NCBI RefSeq assembly: GCF_918698155.1
Contig: NZ_CAKKLX010000001.1
Coordinates: forward strand, 62,001 to 126,000
Direction of reading: 5' to 3'
DNA length: 64,000 bases
Source of the DNA: Roseomonas sp. CECT 9278
Lineage (GTDB): Bacteria > Pseudomonadota > Alphaproteobacteria > Acetobacterales > Acetobacteraceae
Shown piece after piece: positions 24,730 through 33,740 of this stretch. A model generated the notes under the pieces. It saw only the letters and a program-made list of their open reading frames with translations. It made no database searches and was not told the DNA's origin. Within the stretch, counting starts at the first letter, position 1, and each line of letters starts with the position of its first letter. The position numbers were made by a program, and so were the translations under genes.

Positions 24730-25503
24730 ATGATCCTCGATCTCAACCACCAATCCGGCCTGGTCTACGGACGCGCCGCGCACGGCATGGCCGACACCAC
24801 CGCCCGCATCAATGCGCATGTCGATGCCGCACTGGTCGCGCGCAACCAGCGGCAGCGCCCGCGCGACTATCTCGGTGGCAGCCGGATCGGCGAGGCTTGC
24901 GCGCGAAAGCTGGTCTACGAGGTGGCGCATACCCCGAAGGATGCGGGTCGCGATTTCGACGGCGGCATCCTCCGCGTCTTCGATGCGGGACACCAGTTCG
25001 AGACGCTGTCCATCCGCTGGCTCCGCCAGGCGGGCTTCGATCTGCGCGATCGCGGCACCGATGGCGAGCAATTCGGCTTTGCCGCCGCGGGCGGAAAGCT
25101 GCGCGGTCACGCCGATGGCGTCATCGTCGCGGGTCCCGATGTCGGCATCCACTGGCCTTCCCTGTGGGAGCACAAGGCCCTCGGCCAGAAGTCGTGGAAC
25201 GACCTGGTCAAGCACGGCCTGCGCCAGTCCAAGCCAATCTACTTCGCGCAGGTCCAGCTCTACATGGCCTACCTCGAACTCGAGGTGGCGCTGCTGACCG
25301 CGCTGAACCGCGACACCCTCGCCCTGCACCACGAGGCGGTGTCCTTCGATGCAGCCGAGGCGCAGCGCCTGTCCGATCGGGCCGTCGACATCCTCCGCGC
25401 TGCCGAGGCCGGCGAGTTGCCCCCGCGCATCGCCGCCCACGCCGATTTCTTCCTCTGCCGCGTCTGTCCCTACGCGGCTCGCTGCTGGGAGGCCAACCCG
25501 TGA
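24730..25503 (+). CDS. PD-(D/E)XK exonuclease with Cas4-like cysteines
   Basis: 257 residues from ATG 24730. The nuclease core reads FDAGHQFETLSIRWLRQAGF, GHADGVIV (Asp129) and LWEHKALG (Glu147, Lys149), with QVQLYMAYLE as motif IV-like Gln. Four cysteines (Cys57 in GEACARKL; Cys243, Cys246 and Cys252 in FLCRVCPYAARCW) have the 1+3 arrangement of the iron-sulfur cluster in Cas4/AddB-type nucleases. It probably resects phage DNA ends for the Sak4 recombination system. No CRISPR genes or array are nearby. Confidence 0.8.
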   Translation: MILDLNHQSGLVYGRAAHGMADTTARINAHVDAALVARNQRQRPRDYLGGSRIGEACARKLVYEVAHTPKDAGRDFDGGILRVFDAGHQFETLSIRWLRQAGFDLRDRGTDGEQFGFAAAGGKLRGHADGVIVAGPDVGIHWPSLWEHKALGQKSWNDLVKHGLRQSKPIYFAQVQLYMAYLELEVALLTALNRDTLALHHEAVSFDAAEAQRLSDRAVDILRAAEAGELPPRIAAHADFFLCRVCPYAARCWEANP

Positions 25504-26276
25504 GGTCACCTTCGCCATTTCCGCCCGTGCCGCTGGCCTACGCGCTGAAGCGCCACATTCATCGTTACGCGAACCGCTTCTGGTGTCCCGTCGATGCATC
25601 CGGCGTCCTCAGCGCGCCGGTCTACCTCTTTCCTGACCAGACCAGCTTTGACTCGGACGAGGTCCAGCTGCTGTCGCAGACCATCATGGCTGGCCCGCTG
25701 CGGCTGCCTCACGAGCGTGTGCTGTTCGAGGTCACCGAACAGCTCCATCCCGGCGCATCTCTCGTTGCCTACGCGGTCGGGACCGAGCAGGGCGTCGATG
25801 CATTCCTCTTTCGCTTCGACACCGGTCGCAAGCTCTGGACCGACGTCTTGGCTCGGGCCAGCTTCCTGCCCGACGGCGTCGCGGACGTCGAAGCGCATCC
25901 GACCCTCGTCGATCCGGCAGAGCACACTCCATACTTTCAGGCGCTCACCGGCATGGTCTGGCGTGCGCTTGGCCTGCTGTCGGTCGGCACCCAGCTCCGG
26001 GAACACGTGGTGTCGCCGCTGCGGCGCGCTTCGCTCGCCAAGCACGGTGTCCGCGGATGGACCTACCGCATCGCCGAAATCGACACGACGCAGGTTGCGG
26101 CCGCAGTCGCGCTTCGCGGCGGAACACACGCTTCGCCGCGCTGGCACATTCGCCGTGGGCACTGGCGCACGCTCGCCGACGGGCGGCGCGTGTTCGTCCG
26201 CGAATGCGAGGTCGGCGATCAGTCGCGCGGGGCTGTCGTGAAGGACTACCGCATGGAACTGGGAAGTGCAGCATGA
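25500..26276 (+). CDS. Phage protein of unknown function
   Basis: 258 residues starting at a GTG (25500) that overlaps the nuclease stop. Mixed alpha/beta composition, for example YANRFWCPVDASGVLSAPVY, then VDAFLFRFDTGRKLWTDVLA. The C-terminal region (THASPRWHIRRGHWRTLADG, RRVFVRECEVGDQSRGAVVK) recurs in phage proteins of this neighbourhood. No catalytic residues recognised. It is translationally coupled to the nuclease upstream and the helicase downstream, so it likely acts in replication or recombination. Confidence 0.65.
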   Translation: MRSPSPFPPVPLAYALKRHIHRYANRFWCPVDASGVLSAPVYLFPDQTSFDSDEVQLLSQTIMAGPLRLPHERVLFEVTEQLHPGASLVAYAVGTEQGVDAFLFRFDTGRKLWTDVLARASFLPDGVADVEAHPTLVDPAEHTPYFQALTGMVWRALGLLSVGTQLREHVVSPLRRASLAKHGVRGWTYRIAEIDTTQVAAAVALRGGTHASPRWHIRRGHWRTLADGRRVFVRECEVGDQSRGAVVKDYRMELGSAA

Positions 26277-27598
26277 GCGGCGACATCACGCCCTCCGACA
26301 CCCAGCACCGCGCCATCAGCGCGATCCGGGCATGGTTCGAGCACGGCACCGAGCAGCAGCAGGTGTTCCGGCTGTTCGGCTTCGCCGGCACGGGCAAATC
26401 GACCGTGCTGAAGTTCGCGCTGGGTGAGATCGGCCTCGAGCCGCATCGCGCCGGCGGTGATGGCGAGGGCTGCGTGCCCGGTGTCGTCACAGCCACCTTC
26501 ACCGGCAAGGCCGCCCTGGTCCTGCGCCGCAAGGGCACGCCCGCACGCACCATCCACAGCCTGATCTACAGCGTCATCGAGGCGACCGAGGAGGAAGTCG
26601 AGGCCGCCGAAAAGAAGATCACCGAGGCGATGGCCAGCGCCCGGCAGCTCTCGGGCTTCGATCGCACCACCGCCGAGGCGACGATCGAGGCGATGCGACA
26701 GGCCGTCTCTGAGATGAAGCGGCCCCGCTTCGCGCTGAACCCGAAAAGCGACGCGGCGCATGCGCGTCTCATCGTGCTGGATGAGGTGTCGATGGTCGGC
26801 GAGGACATGGCGCGCGACCTCATGAGCTTCGGCAAGCCGATCCTGGTCCTCGGCGATCCCGGCCAGCTGCCACCCATCCAGGGTGAGGGTGCCTTCACGA
26901 AGGATGCGCCCGACATCATGCTTACCGAAATCCACCGCCAGGCTGCGGAGAGCGCCATCATCCGCCTCGCGACCATGGCCCGCGAGGGCATGGCGATCGG
27001 CTTTGGGCAGTACGACACCCACGTCTGGAAGATGCGCAAATCCGACGTGACGCCGGAACAGGCTCTCCGCGGTGGCCAGGTCATCTGCGGCATGAACGCG
27101 ACGCGCCTGCAGCTGAACAACGCCATGCGCCAGGCTGCCGGCTTTGGGCCAGGCTGGCTGCCAACCGGCCCCGCCGAGAAGATCGTCTGCCTGAAGAACC
27201 AGAATGACCTCGGGCTGATCAATGGCATGTTCCTTTCGCTCGACGCCGTCGTCGACGAGGGGACCCATTACTTCTCGGCCGTGGTGACCGATGAGGACGG
27301 CAATCGCATCGGGCCGCCGCAGCAGGACGGGAGCCGCGGCCGCCTGCGCATCTACAAGGGCCATTTCGAAGATCACATCGCCTTCGACAAGCAGCGCCAT
27401 GACCGCGACTGGAAGACCAAGCGCGCGCTGACTGAGGCGACCTTCGGGTGGGCCATCACCGGCCACAAGAGCCAAGGCTCGCAGTGGGAGAACGTGGTGG
27501 TCTGGGACGACGGGCTCGGCCGCACGGAGCTCGATCGCCGCCGCTGGCTCTACACCACCATCACCCGCGCCGAGCAGGGCCTGGTGATCCTGGCATGA
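26273..27598 (+). CDS. Phage RecD/Pif1-like ATP-dependent DNA helicase
   Basis: 441 residues. Walker A FGFAGTGKST (35-44), Walker B ARLIVLDEVSMVGEDMARDL, motif III LVLGDPGQLPPIQG and the C-terminal motifs GWAITGHKSQGSQWENVVVW and RRRWLYTTITRAEQGLVI define a superfamily-1B helicase of the RecD2/Pif1/Dda type. The start is the ATG at 26273, which overlaps the previous stop; open frame upstream belongs to another gene. It probably unwinds DNA for phage replication or recombination alongside the exonuclease. Confidence 0.88.
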   Translation: MSGDITPSDTQHRAISAIRAWFEHGTEQQQVFRLFGFAGTGKSTVLKFALGEIGLEPHRAGGDGEGCVPGVVTATFTGKAALVLRRKGTPARTIHSLIYSVIEATEEEVEAAEKKITEAMASARQLSGFDRTTAEATIEAMRQAVSEMKRPRFALNPKSDAAHARLIVLDEVSMVGEDMARDLMSFGKPILVLGDPGQLPPIQGEGAFTKDAPDIMLTEIHRQAAESAIIRLATMAREGMAIGFGQYDTHVWKMRKSDVTPEQALRGGQVICGMNATRLQLNNAMRQAAGFGPGWLPTGPAEKIVCLKNQNDLGLINGMFLSLDAVVDEGTHYFSAVVTDEDGNRIGPPQQDGSRGRLRIYKGHFEDHIAFDKQRHDRDWKTKRALTEATFGWAITGHKSQGSQWENVVVWDDGLGRTELDRRRWLYTTITRAEQGLVILA

Positions 27599-30186
27599 AC
27601 GCCGAGCCCCATCCCGCCGTCACCGCATCGGCATGCATCGACCTCAACGATGCTGGGCCCGTGCTGCCGGTTCGGCACGACTTAGCCGAGGTGCGGCGCA
27701 GGCTGGCGGACACGGCGCGGGACTGGCTGCCGGCGCTGTTCCCGGAGGCGGTTCGCTCTCCGGACCGGAAGACGCTGCGCTGCGCCGACCTCTCGGGCCG
27801 CCGGCCCCGTGGCGAGGGATCCTGCGTCCTGCACCTCGAGGGTCGCTTCGCAGGATGGGGCTTCGACCACGCCACCGGCGAGAGCGCCGGGCCGATCGAC
27901 ATGGTCTATCACGCGACGGGGCTGACGGAGGCGCGGCTCTTCGCCGAGGCCGCACGGCTGGCCCAGATGGAGCAGCCGGCGCCCAGCCCGCGGCCGCAGG
28001 AGCCTCGGCCCGACCATAGCCGCGAGGTGGCGCGGCTGCTGGAAGGCTGCCGGCCAATCGCCGGCACGGTGGCCGAGACCTACCTGCGCAGCCGCGGCCT
28101 GGAGGTGCCGGACAGCCCTGACCTGCTGTTCCACCCGGACCTTCCCGACTTCGAGACGAAGCGTGGCTGGGCGGGGATGGTGGCGGTCGTCCGCGACGGC
28201 GCGGGCGAGCCCACCGGCGGTATCCATCGGACCTACCTGCTGGACGACGGCTCGGCGAAGGCGCCGCCGGGGAAGAAGATGCTCGGGCCCATCGCCGGCG
28301 GCGCGGTGCGCCTGGCGCCCTTCCCCGAGGACGGCCGGATCGGCGTCGCCGAGGGGATCGAGACCGCGCTTGCGGCGCAGACCATCTTCGCCGTGCCGAC
28401 CATGGCGGCGCTCTCCGCGGATGGGTTGCGGCGTTGGCGGTGGCCGGACGGCACCACCCACGTCACCATCTTCGCCGATGCCGGCCTGCCCGGCATGCAG
28501 GCCGCGGCCACGCTGGCGGACCAGCTGAACCTCGCCAACATCCCCTCCCGCATCCTCGCGCCGCTGCATGGCGACGACTTCAACGACGACCTGCAGCATG
28601 GCGTGACGGCAGCGGAATATGCCGCGCCGGCGACCGCTGGTGACCAGGCCTCGCCACCCGCCACCGTGGAGGAGTTGCTGGCGGCCGCGGCCACGCTCAC
28701 CAACCCGCCCGACATGGCGCCGCTGTCCCAGCTGCTGGGGCGCCTCGTCACCCTCCGCCTCGAGCCACTGCCCGAGCGCCAGGTCCTCGGCGCCATAAAA
28801 TCTGCGACCGGCATCGCCGTCTCGATCCTGGAGAAGCAGCTTGGCGAGCTGCGGCGCCGCTTCAACACCACGGGCGATGTGAACCAGGCGCCGATCCGGC
28901 CGCGCTGGGCTGCTCTGCTGCGCCTCGAGCCGAGCGGCACGCCGGAGCGGAACGAGGCGAATGTGATCACCGCGCTGTCGCTCGACGCGGCGTTCGCCGG
29001 CGCGCTGGTGTTCGACGAATTCGCGCAGGAGATCCTGGTCACCCGAGCCCTGCCCTGGGAGCCGGCCGCCAGCACGCTGCCGCGGGCCTGGGGCGACGCG
29101 GACGACGTGCGCTGCGCCGAATGGCTGCAGCGCCACGAGATCAACGTCCCACCCGTCGTGGTGGGGCGCAGCGTCGTGGCGGTGGCCCGCAACATCCGCA
29201 TCCATCCGGTGCAGGACTACCTCCGCGCGCTCGCCTGGGATGGGAAACTGCGCCTCGACGCATGGGCGGCGACCTATCTCGGCGCCACGGACACGCCACT
29301 GAACCGGGCCATGGCGTCACTGTGGATGATCTCCGCCGTCGCGCGGATCATGCGCCCCGGCTGCAAGGCCGATCACATGCTGATCCTGGAGGGACCACAG
29401 GGCATCCGGAAGTCGACGGCGCTGAAGGTGCTCGCCTCGGATGCTTGGTTCACCGACGAACTGGCAGAGATCGGCTCGAAGGACGCCGCGCAGCAGATGC
29501 GTGGCGTGTGGATCATCGAGATGGCCGAACTCGACGCGATCGGCAGGGCCGAGGTGTCGCGGATCAAGGCCTTCCTCACCCGTACCTCCGATCGCTACCG
29601 GCCTCCCTATGAACGGTACGTGGTCACGGTGCCGCGGCAGTGCGTCTTCGCCGGCAGCGTGAATCCCGACACCTATCTGCGGGATGAAACCGGCAATCGC
29701 CGCTTCTGGCCGCTGCGCTGCGGGGAGATTGACCTCGACGGACTCCGCCGCGACCGCGACCAGCTCTGGGCTGAGGCCGTTGCGCGATTCAACGAGGGCG
29801 CGCCGTGGTGGCTGGAGGATCGCGACCTCATCGTCTCCGCCACCGCCGAGCAGGAGGCCCGCTACGAGCCGGATGCCTGGGATGCGCTGATAGAGCGCTG
29901 GCTGGTCTCCGAACGGCGCAGCGTGAACGTCGGCTTCGGCAGCTACGACGACTGGCAGGAGCGCTACGTGCCTCGCCCGACGCCACTGACCGACGTCACC
30001 GTCGGCGAGGTGCTGGAGATGGCGCTCAGCATCGAGCCGGCGAAATGGACCCGGGCAGACCAGATGCGCGTCTCCAGCTTCCTGAAGGCGAGGAAGTGGG
30101 AGCGGTACAAGGCCACCGTGCCCGGTAAGGATGGCGGCACGCGGGAGTGGCGATATCGGGCCCCGCGTCCGGACGGCAGGGCGTGA
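27595..30186 (+). CDS. Toprim primase - VapE-type helicase fusion
   Basis: 863 residues from ATG 27595 (overlapping the helicase stop). The N-terminal half is primase-like: a CHC2-like segment without zinc cysteines (RCADLSGRRPRGEGSCVLHL), then a Toprim region (IGVAEGIETALAA near 248, TIFADAGLPGMQAAATLADQ). The C-terminal half is a virulence-associated-E/SF3-like ATPase with an altered P-loop LEGPQGIRKSTALKVL near 597-612 and MAELDAIGRAEVSRIKAFLT, then GNRRFWPLRCGEIDLD. These fusions are replication initiators of phages and satellites. The dense repeat array right after its stop could be its origin. Confidence 0.85.
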   Translation: MNAEPHPAVTASACIDLNDAGPVLPVRHDLAEVRRRLADTARDWLPALFPEAVRSPDRKTLRCADLSGRRPRGEGSCVLHLEGRFAGWGFDHATGESAGPIDMVYHATGLTEARLFAEAARLAQMEQPAPSPRPQEPRPDHSREVARLLEGCRPIAGTVAETYLRSRGLEVPDSPDLLFHPDLPDFETKRGWAGMVAVVRDGAGEPTGGIHRTYLLDDGSAKAPPGKKMLGPIAGGAVRLAPFPEDGRIGVAEGIETALAAQTIFAVPTMAALSADGLRRWRWPDGTTHVTIFADAGLPGMQAAATLADQLNLANIPSRILAPLHGDDFNDDLQHGVTAAEYAAPATAGDQASPPATVEELLAAAATLTNPPDMAPLSQLLGRLVTLRLEPLPERQVLGAIKSATGIAVSILEKQLGELRRRFNTTGDVNQAPIRPRWAALLRLEPSGTPERNEANVITALSLDAAFAGALVFDEFAQEILVTRALPWEPAASTLPRAWGDADDVRCAEWLQRHEINVPPVVVGRSVVAVARNIRIHPVQDYLRALAWDGKLRLDAWAATYLGATDTPLNRAMASLWMISAVARIMRPGCKADHMLILEGPQGIRKSTALKVLASDAWFTDELAEIGSKDAAQQMRGVWIIEMAELDAIGRAEVSRIKAFLTRTSDRYRPPYERYVVTVPRQCVFAGSVNPDTYLRDETGNRRFWPLRCGEIDLDGLRRDRDQLWAEAVARFNEGAPWWLEDRDLIVSATAEQEARYEPDAWDALIERWLVSERRSVNVGFGSYDDWQERYVPRPTPLTDVTVGEVLEMALSIEPAKWTRADQMRVSSFLKARKWERYKATVPGKDGGTREWRYRAPRPDGRA

Positions 30187-30622
30187 TGGCTGCCGCGCTC
30201 ATGTCCCAACGCCCCCGCCACGTCCCAACCCATGCGCTGAGGTTGGGTCAGACGAAATCGACTGCAACTCAGTCACTTGCTGACCCGCGTCCCAACGTCC
30301 CAACCGTCCCAACGGGTCTGAAACCTAGATGCGGAAGGTCTGGGTCGGGCCGGACATACATTTTCCTTATAGGTTTAGGGGAGGTCGCCCCGGGTTGGGA
30401 CGTTGGGACACACTCGCATAACGCGTTGATTTGGACCGCAAATGCTTCCTACCAGGTAGCCGCAGGTTGGACCCGGTTGGGTCCTGGGTTGGGGCGGCAC
30501 CGGCCGCCAGCGATAGGCCCCCCGGATACAGGTCCGCCGAAATGCCGGGCAGCGACGGCGAGCTCCGCCAAGAACCGCGCCGTCGCCACCCTCACCAGGA
30601 TCATCCCCTCTCGGAGACCACC
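30187..30622. repeat. Non-coding region with GTTGGGAC/GTCCCAAC repeats and a large dyad
   Basis: Five TCCCAAC units lie on the left (30204, 30223, 30290, 30298, 30307) and GTTGGGA or close variants on the right (30394, 30402, 30466, 30476, 30488), with one GTTGGGT at 30242. GTCCCAACGTCCCAAC (30289-30304) and GTTGGGACGTTGGGAC (30394-30409) are a perfect 16-bp inverted repeat. The 89-bp spacer contains a nested AAACCTA/TAGGTTT pair and an AT-rich ATTTTCCTTATAG. This has the look of an iteron-type replication origin or a multi-site operator. No gene is supported between 30187 and 30622. Confidence 0.6.
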
Positions 30623-31171
30623 ATGGCACCCGCGACTCTCATCATGCCCGCCGCGCACGCAAGCGGCCCGCCCATCGCCCTCCCGCCTGCGACCAGCCTG
30701 GCGCACCACACCGTGCTCGCGCTCGATCTCGGCACCACCACCGGCTGGGCGCTGCGCGGCCAGGACGGCAGCATCACCTCGGGGACCATGACGTTCCGCC
30801 CCAGCCGCTTCGAAGGCGGCGGGATGCGCTTCCTGCGCTTCCGCGGATGGCTGGCCGAGGTCGCCGCTCTGTCCGGCGGGGTGGCGCGGATCGTGTTCGA
30901 GGAAGTGCGCGCGCATGCCGGCACCGATGCGGCGCACATCTACGGCGGCTTTCTCGCCCACCTCTCCGCCTGGTGCGAGGAGCGGAGCATCGCCTACCAG
31001 GGCGTGCCCGTGGCCACGATCAAGCGCTTCGTCACCGGCAAGGGCAACGCTGACAAGGCGAAGATGGTCGCCGCCATCCAGGCTCGCGGCTTCGCGCCGG
31101 CCGACGACAACGAGGCGGATGCCATCGCCCTTCTGCTTTGGGCCACCGACCCCACGGGAGGCCGCGCATGA
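30623..31171 (+). CDS. RuvC-like RNase H-fold endonuclease
   Basis: 182 residues from ATG 30623 (preceded by CGGAGACCACC). The RNase H core shows LALDLGTTTGWAL (first Asp), IVFEEVRAHAGTDAAHIYGG (Glu) and DDNEADAIALLLWA (Asp), the acidic triad of RuvC/Holliday-junction resolvase-like phage proteins. The middle GVPVATIKRFVTGKGNADKA, then KMVAAIQARG, is typical. It likely resolves branched phage DNA before packaging. The next small gene overlaps its stop. Confidence 0.85.
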   Translation: MAPATLIMPAAHASGPPIALPPATSLAHHTVLALDLGTTTGWALRGQDGSITSGTMTFRPSRFEGGGMRFLRFRGWLAEVAALSGGVARIVFEEVRAHAGTDAAHIYGGFLAHLSAWCEERSIAYQGVPVATIKRFVTGKGNADKAKMVAAIQARGFAPADDNEADAIALLLWATDPTGGRA

Positions 31172-31398
31172 GCATGCACGGCGCACCACTGCCGCCCCGG
31201 TCCTGCCTCGACCGCGGCACGCGCAGCCCGACCAACGACAGCGAGGTGAACGCCATGCGCGCGGCCGCCTGGCATCGCCATGGCGTCGCCGCCCTGCCGA
31301 TCGCCGAGATCGCCGACGACTGGCTGCGTCAGGCCATAACCAACGAAGCCAATCGGCGCTGGGGGCGTCGCAACGGGGAGAACCACAATGGCCGGTAA
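31168..31398 (+). CDS. Small phage protein, unknown
   Basis: 76 residues from ATG 31168 overlapping the RuvC-like gene stop. SPTNDSEVNAMRAAAWHRHG, then VAALPIAEIADDWLRQAITN and EANRRWGRRNGE, is a helical segment of a type common in this position of alphaproteobacterial phages. It overlaps the next gene by 11 bases. No function known. Confidence 0.6.
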   Translation: MSMHGAPLPPRSCLDRGTRSPTNDSEVNAMRAAAWHRHGVAALPIAEIADDWLRQAITNEANRRWGRRNGENHNGR

Positions 31399-31942
31399 GC
31401 GCAAGACCAAGGTGCCGAAGCCGAAGCACGACGATCTGGCGAAGCCGTCGAAGTGGCGGCTGCAGCACGGTGGCTTCTCCGAGCCGGTCCGCGACGCGGA
31501 TCCGGACACGGGCTCACCCGTCGCGCATCGTCGTGCCGTCGACACGCTCGGGCTGATGCTGGCGCACGGCAGCATCACGCCGCAGATGCACGAAGCGGGT
31601 GAGATCTTCCGCGGGCTGTTCCGCGCCGCCTGCTTCGACAGCATGTCGACGTCGCAGATCATGCGCATCCCAGGCACGCGCGTCGACACGCTCTCGACGA
31701 TGCAGGTCGAGGCACGGCGCCGCGTCGCTGCGGCGCTCGATGCGCTGGGGGGGCAGGACAGCCCCTGCGGCTCCTGCGCGTGGTTCGTCGTCGGCCTGGA
31801 GTTCTCGGTCCGCGAGTGGTCAATGCGGCAGGGCTGGGCCGGACGGACGGTGCACGGCCCAGTGGGACAGGGCATCCTGGTTGGGTCCCTCGGCATTCTC
31901 GCCCTGCACTTCGGGCTGATGCCACGAGCGAGGGCGGCGTGA
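31388..31942 (+). CDS. Phage regulatory-type protein, unknown
   Basis: 184 residues from ATG 31388. Basic N-terminus (MAGKRKTKVPKPKHDD). A helical region HRRAVDTLGLMLAHGSITPQ, then MHEAGEIFRGLFRAACFDSM, is of the kind seen in small phage proteins just before methyltransferase or late genes. The C-terminal segment EWSMRQGWAGRTVHGPVGQG could form a helix-turn-helix, suggesting an antiterminator or late activator; this is conjecture from position. Confidence 0.6.
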   Translation: MAGKRKTKVPKPKHDDLAKPSKWRLQHGGFSEPVRDADPDTGSPVAHRRAVDTLGLMLAHGSITPQMHEAGEIFRGLFRAACFDSMSTSQIMRIPGTRVDTLSTMQVEARRRVAAALDALGGQDSPCGSCAWFVVGLEFSVREWSMRQGWAGRTVHGPVGQGILVGSLGILALHFGLMPRARAA

Positions 31943-32282
31943 CGCGGGACGATCGGGGCGGTCATCATTGCCCCGATCACGCTGTTACAATTGACCCCAT
32001 GGCGGCACCGAAATCGATAAGGGTAGAGTCAGGACACGTAGAGAAGGTGCGAGAGCGCCGCGGCCGAACAGCTACGCTGCGGCTCGATCGAGACAGTGGC
32101 TCTCGAGCCGCAGGGTCCTTCCTGGCCCCGCTGTATGCGGGGGGCGGAAGCGCGCAACATCGCTAGCGCCAGGCCGGAAATATGGTTTGCAGTTTGCAGC
32201 CTTTCCGAGCCGCTTCAGATCGTTAGCTGCAAACCGACGCCGGGCCGCTGCCCTGCAAACCTCCTGTAAACCGGATGGCCCG
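31943..32282. promoter_or_regulatory. 340-bp gap with TTTGCAG/CTGCAAA repeats
   Basis: No supported gene. Near the 3' end are GTTTGCAGTTTGCAG (32185-32199) on one side and CTGCAAAC (32227-32234, 32253-32260) plus CTGTAAAC (32264-32271) on the other: five 8-bp units in inverted arrangement immediately before the first methyltransferase gene. The layout parallels the GTTGGGAC array 2 kb upstream and may be an operator controlling the methyltransferase genes. Confidence 0.5.
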
Positions 32283-33740
32283 ATGACGCTTCCCTGGATG
32301 GCAGCGAAGATTGTGCTGCGCCCGGTGGCGGAGCTGCGCGCGCATCCCGGCAACGCGCGCGTGCACGGTGCCGCGCAGATCGAGCAGATCAAGGCCAGCA
32401 TGCTGGCCTTCGGCTTCACCAATCCGCTGCTGGTGGATGAGGCCGGCGTGCTGATCGCCGGTCACGGCCGGCTCGAGGCCGCGACGGCGCTCGGCATGGC
32501 CAAGGTGCCGGTGATCGTGCTGCGGCACCTGTCCGCGGCGCAGAAGGAGGCGCTCCGCCTCGCCGACAATCGCATCGCGGAGAACGCGACCTGGGACCAG
32601 GCGCTGCTGCGTGACGCGCTCGCCGCGGTGCAGGCGGTGCCGGACATCGACCTCGGCGCGCTGGGCTTCTCGGCGGATGAGCTGACCGCGATCCTGGCTG
32701 CGGCAGACGAGGCCGTCATCGATGGCGACCCGCCCCAGGATGCGGACCAGCCCGTCGGCGCCCAGGACGCGGCGGAGGCGGAGGACGCGCCGGCGGAGGA
32801 TCCCGCCGATGCCGATCCGGTTCCACCGCGCCAGGCGGTCACCCGCCCTGGCGATATCTGGCTGCTGGGCGAGCATCGCCTGCTCTGCGGCGACAGCACC
32901 GACGCCGCCACCGTGGCGCGCGTGATGGGCGATGATCGCGCCGCGCTGCTGTTCACCTCGCCGCCCTACGGCAATCAGCGCGACTACACCACCGGCGGCG
33001 GCACCGATTGGGATGCCCTGATGCAGGGCGTGTTCCAGCATCTCGACGCCGCGATGCGGCCCGATGGCCAGGTGCTGGTCAACCTCGGGCTGATCCATCG
33101 CGACAACGAATGGCAGCCCTATTGGTCGGGGTGGCTCGACTGGATGCGCGCCCGCGGCTGGCGCCGCTTCGGCCTCTACACCTGGGACCAGGGTCCCGGC
33201 CTGCCCGGCGACTGGAACGGCCGCCTCGCACCCGCCTTCGAGTTCCTGTTCCACTTCAATCGCCAGTCGCGCCAGGCGAACAAGATCGTGCCCTGCAAAT
33301 GGGCCGGCTCGCCGAACAAGGGCAGCGGGCTGCGCGCCGCCGATGGCACCATCTCGGAGTATCAGCACGCCGGGCTGCCGGTGCAGGACTTCCGGATCCC
33401 GGACAACGTCCTGCGCCTGACCCGCCACAAAGGCCGCGGCATCGAGACGGAGCACCCCGCGGTGTTCCCGGTGGTGCTGCCGGAGTTCCTGATGCGGACC
33501 TACACAGACGATGGCGAGGTGGTGTTCGAGCCCTTCGGCGGCAGCGGCACCACCATTCTCGCCGGCCAGCGGACCGGACGCGCTGTCCGCGCGATCGAGC
33601 TGGCGCCAGCCTATGTCGATCTGGCGGTGGCACGGTGGCGCATGCTGCAGCCCGACCTGCCCGCGACGCTGGCGGATGACGGGCGCGATTACGATGCCGT
33701 TGCCGCAGCGCGCACGGAGGTCACCGCCAATGCAGCCTGA
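32283..33740 (+). CDS. ParB-like - DNA methyltransferase fusion (first of two)
   Basis: 485 residues from ATG 32283. Residues 1-110 are a ParB/Srx-like nuclease-fold domain (VAELRAHPGNARVHGAAQIE, IAGHGRLEAATALGMAKVPV, LADNRIAENATWD). Residues ~185-480 are a beta-class methyltransferase with catalytic FTSPPYGNQRDY near 225 and the SAM motif FEPFGGSGTTILAGQRTGR at the C-terminus. SPPY is more usual for N4-cytosine enzymes. Phage versions modify phage DNA against host restriction. An acidic linker (EDAPAEDPADADP) joins the domains. It overlaps the second fusion by 11 bases. Confidence 0.85.
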   Translation: MTLPWMAAKIVLRPVAELRAHPGNARVHGAAQIEQIKASMLAFGFTNPLLVDEAGVLIAGHGRLEAATALGMAKVPVIVLRHLSAAQKEALRLADNRIAENATWDQALLRDALAAVQAVPDIDLGALGFSADELTAILAAADEAVIDGDPPQDADQPVGAQDAAEAEDAPAEDPADADPVPPRQAVTRPGDIWLLGEHRLLCGDSTDAATVARVMGDDRAALLFTSPPYGNQRDYTTGGGTDWDALMQGVFQHLDAAMRPDGQVLVNLGLIHRDNEWQPYWSGWLDWMRARGWRRFGLYTWDQGPGLPGDWNGRLAPAFEFLFHFNRQSRQANKIVPCKWAGSPNKGSGLRAADGTISEYQHAGLPVQDFRIPDNVLRLTRHKGRGIETEHPAVFPVVLPEFLMRTYTDDGEVVFEPFGGSGTTILAGQRTGRAVRAIELAPAYVDLAVARWRMLQPDLPATLADDGRDYDAVAAARTEVTANAA

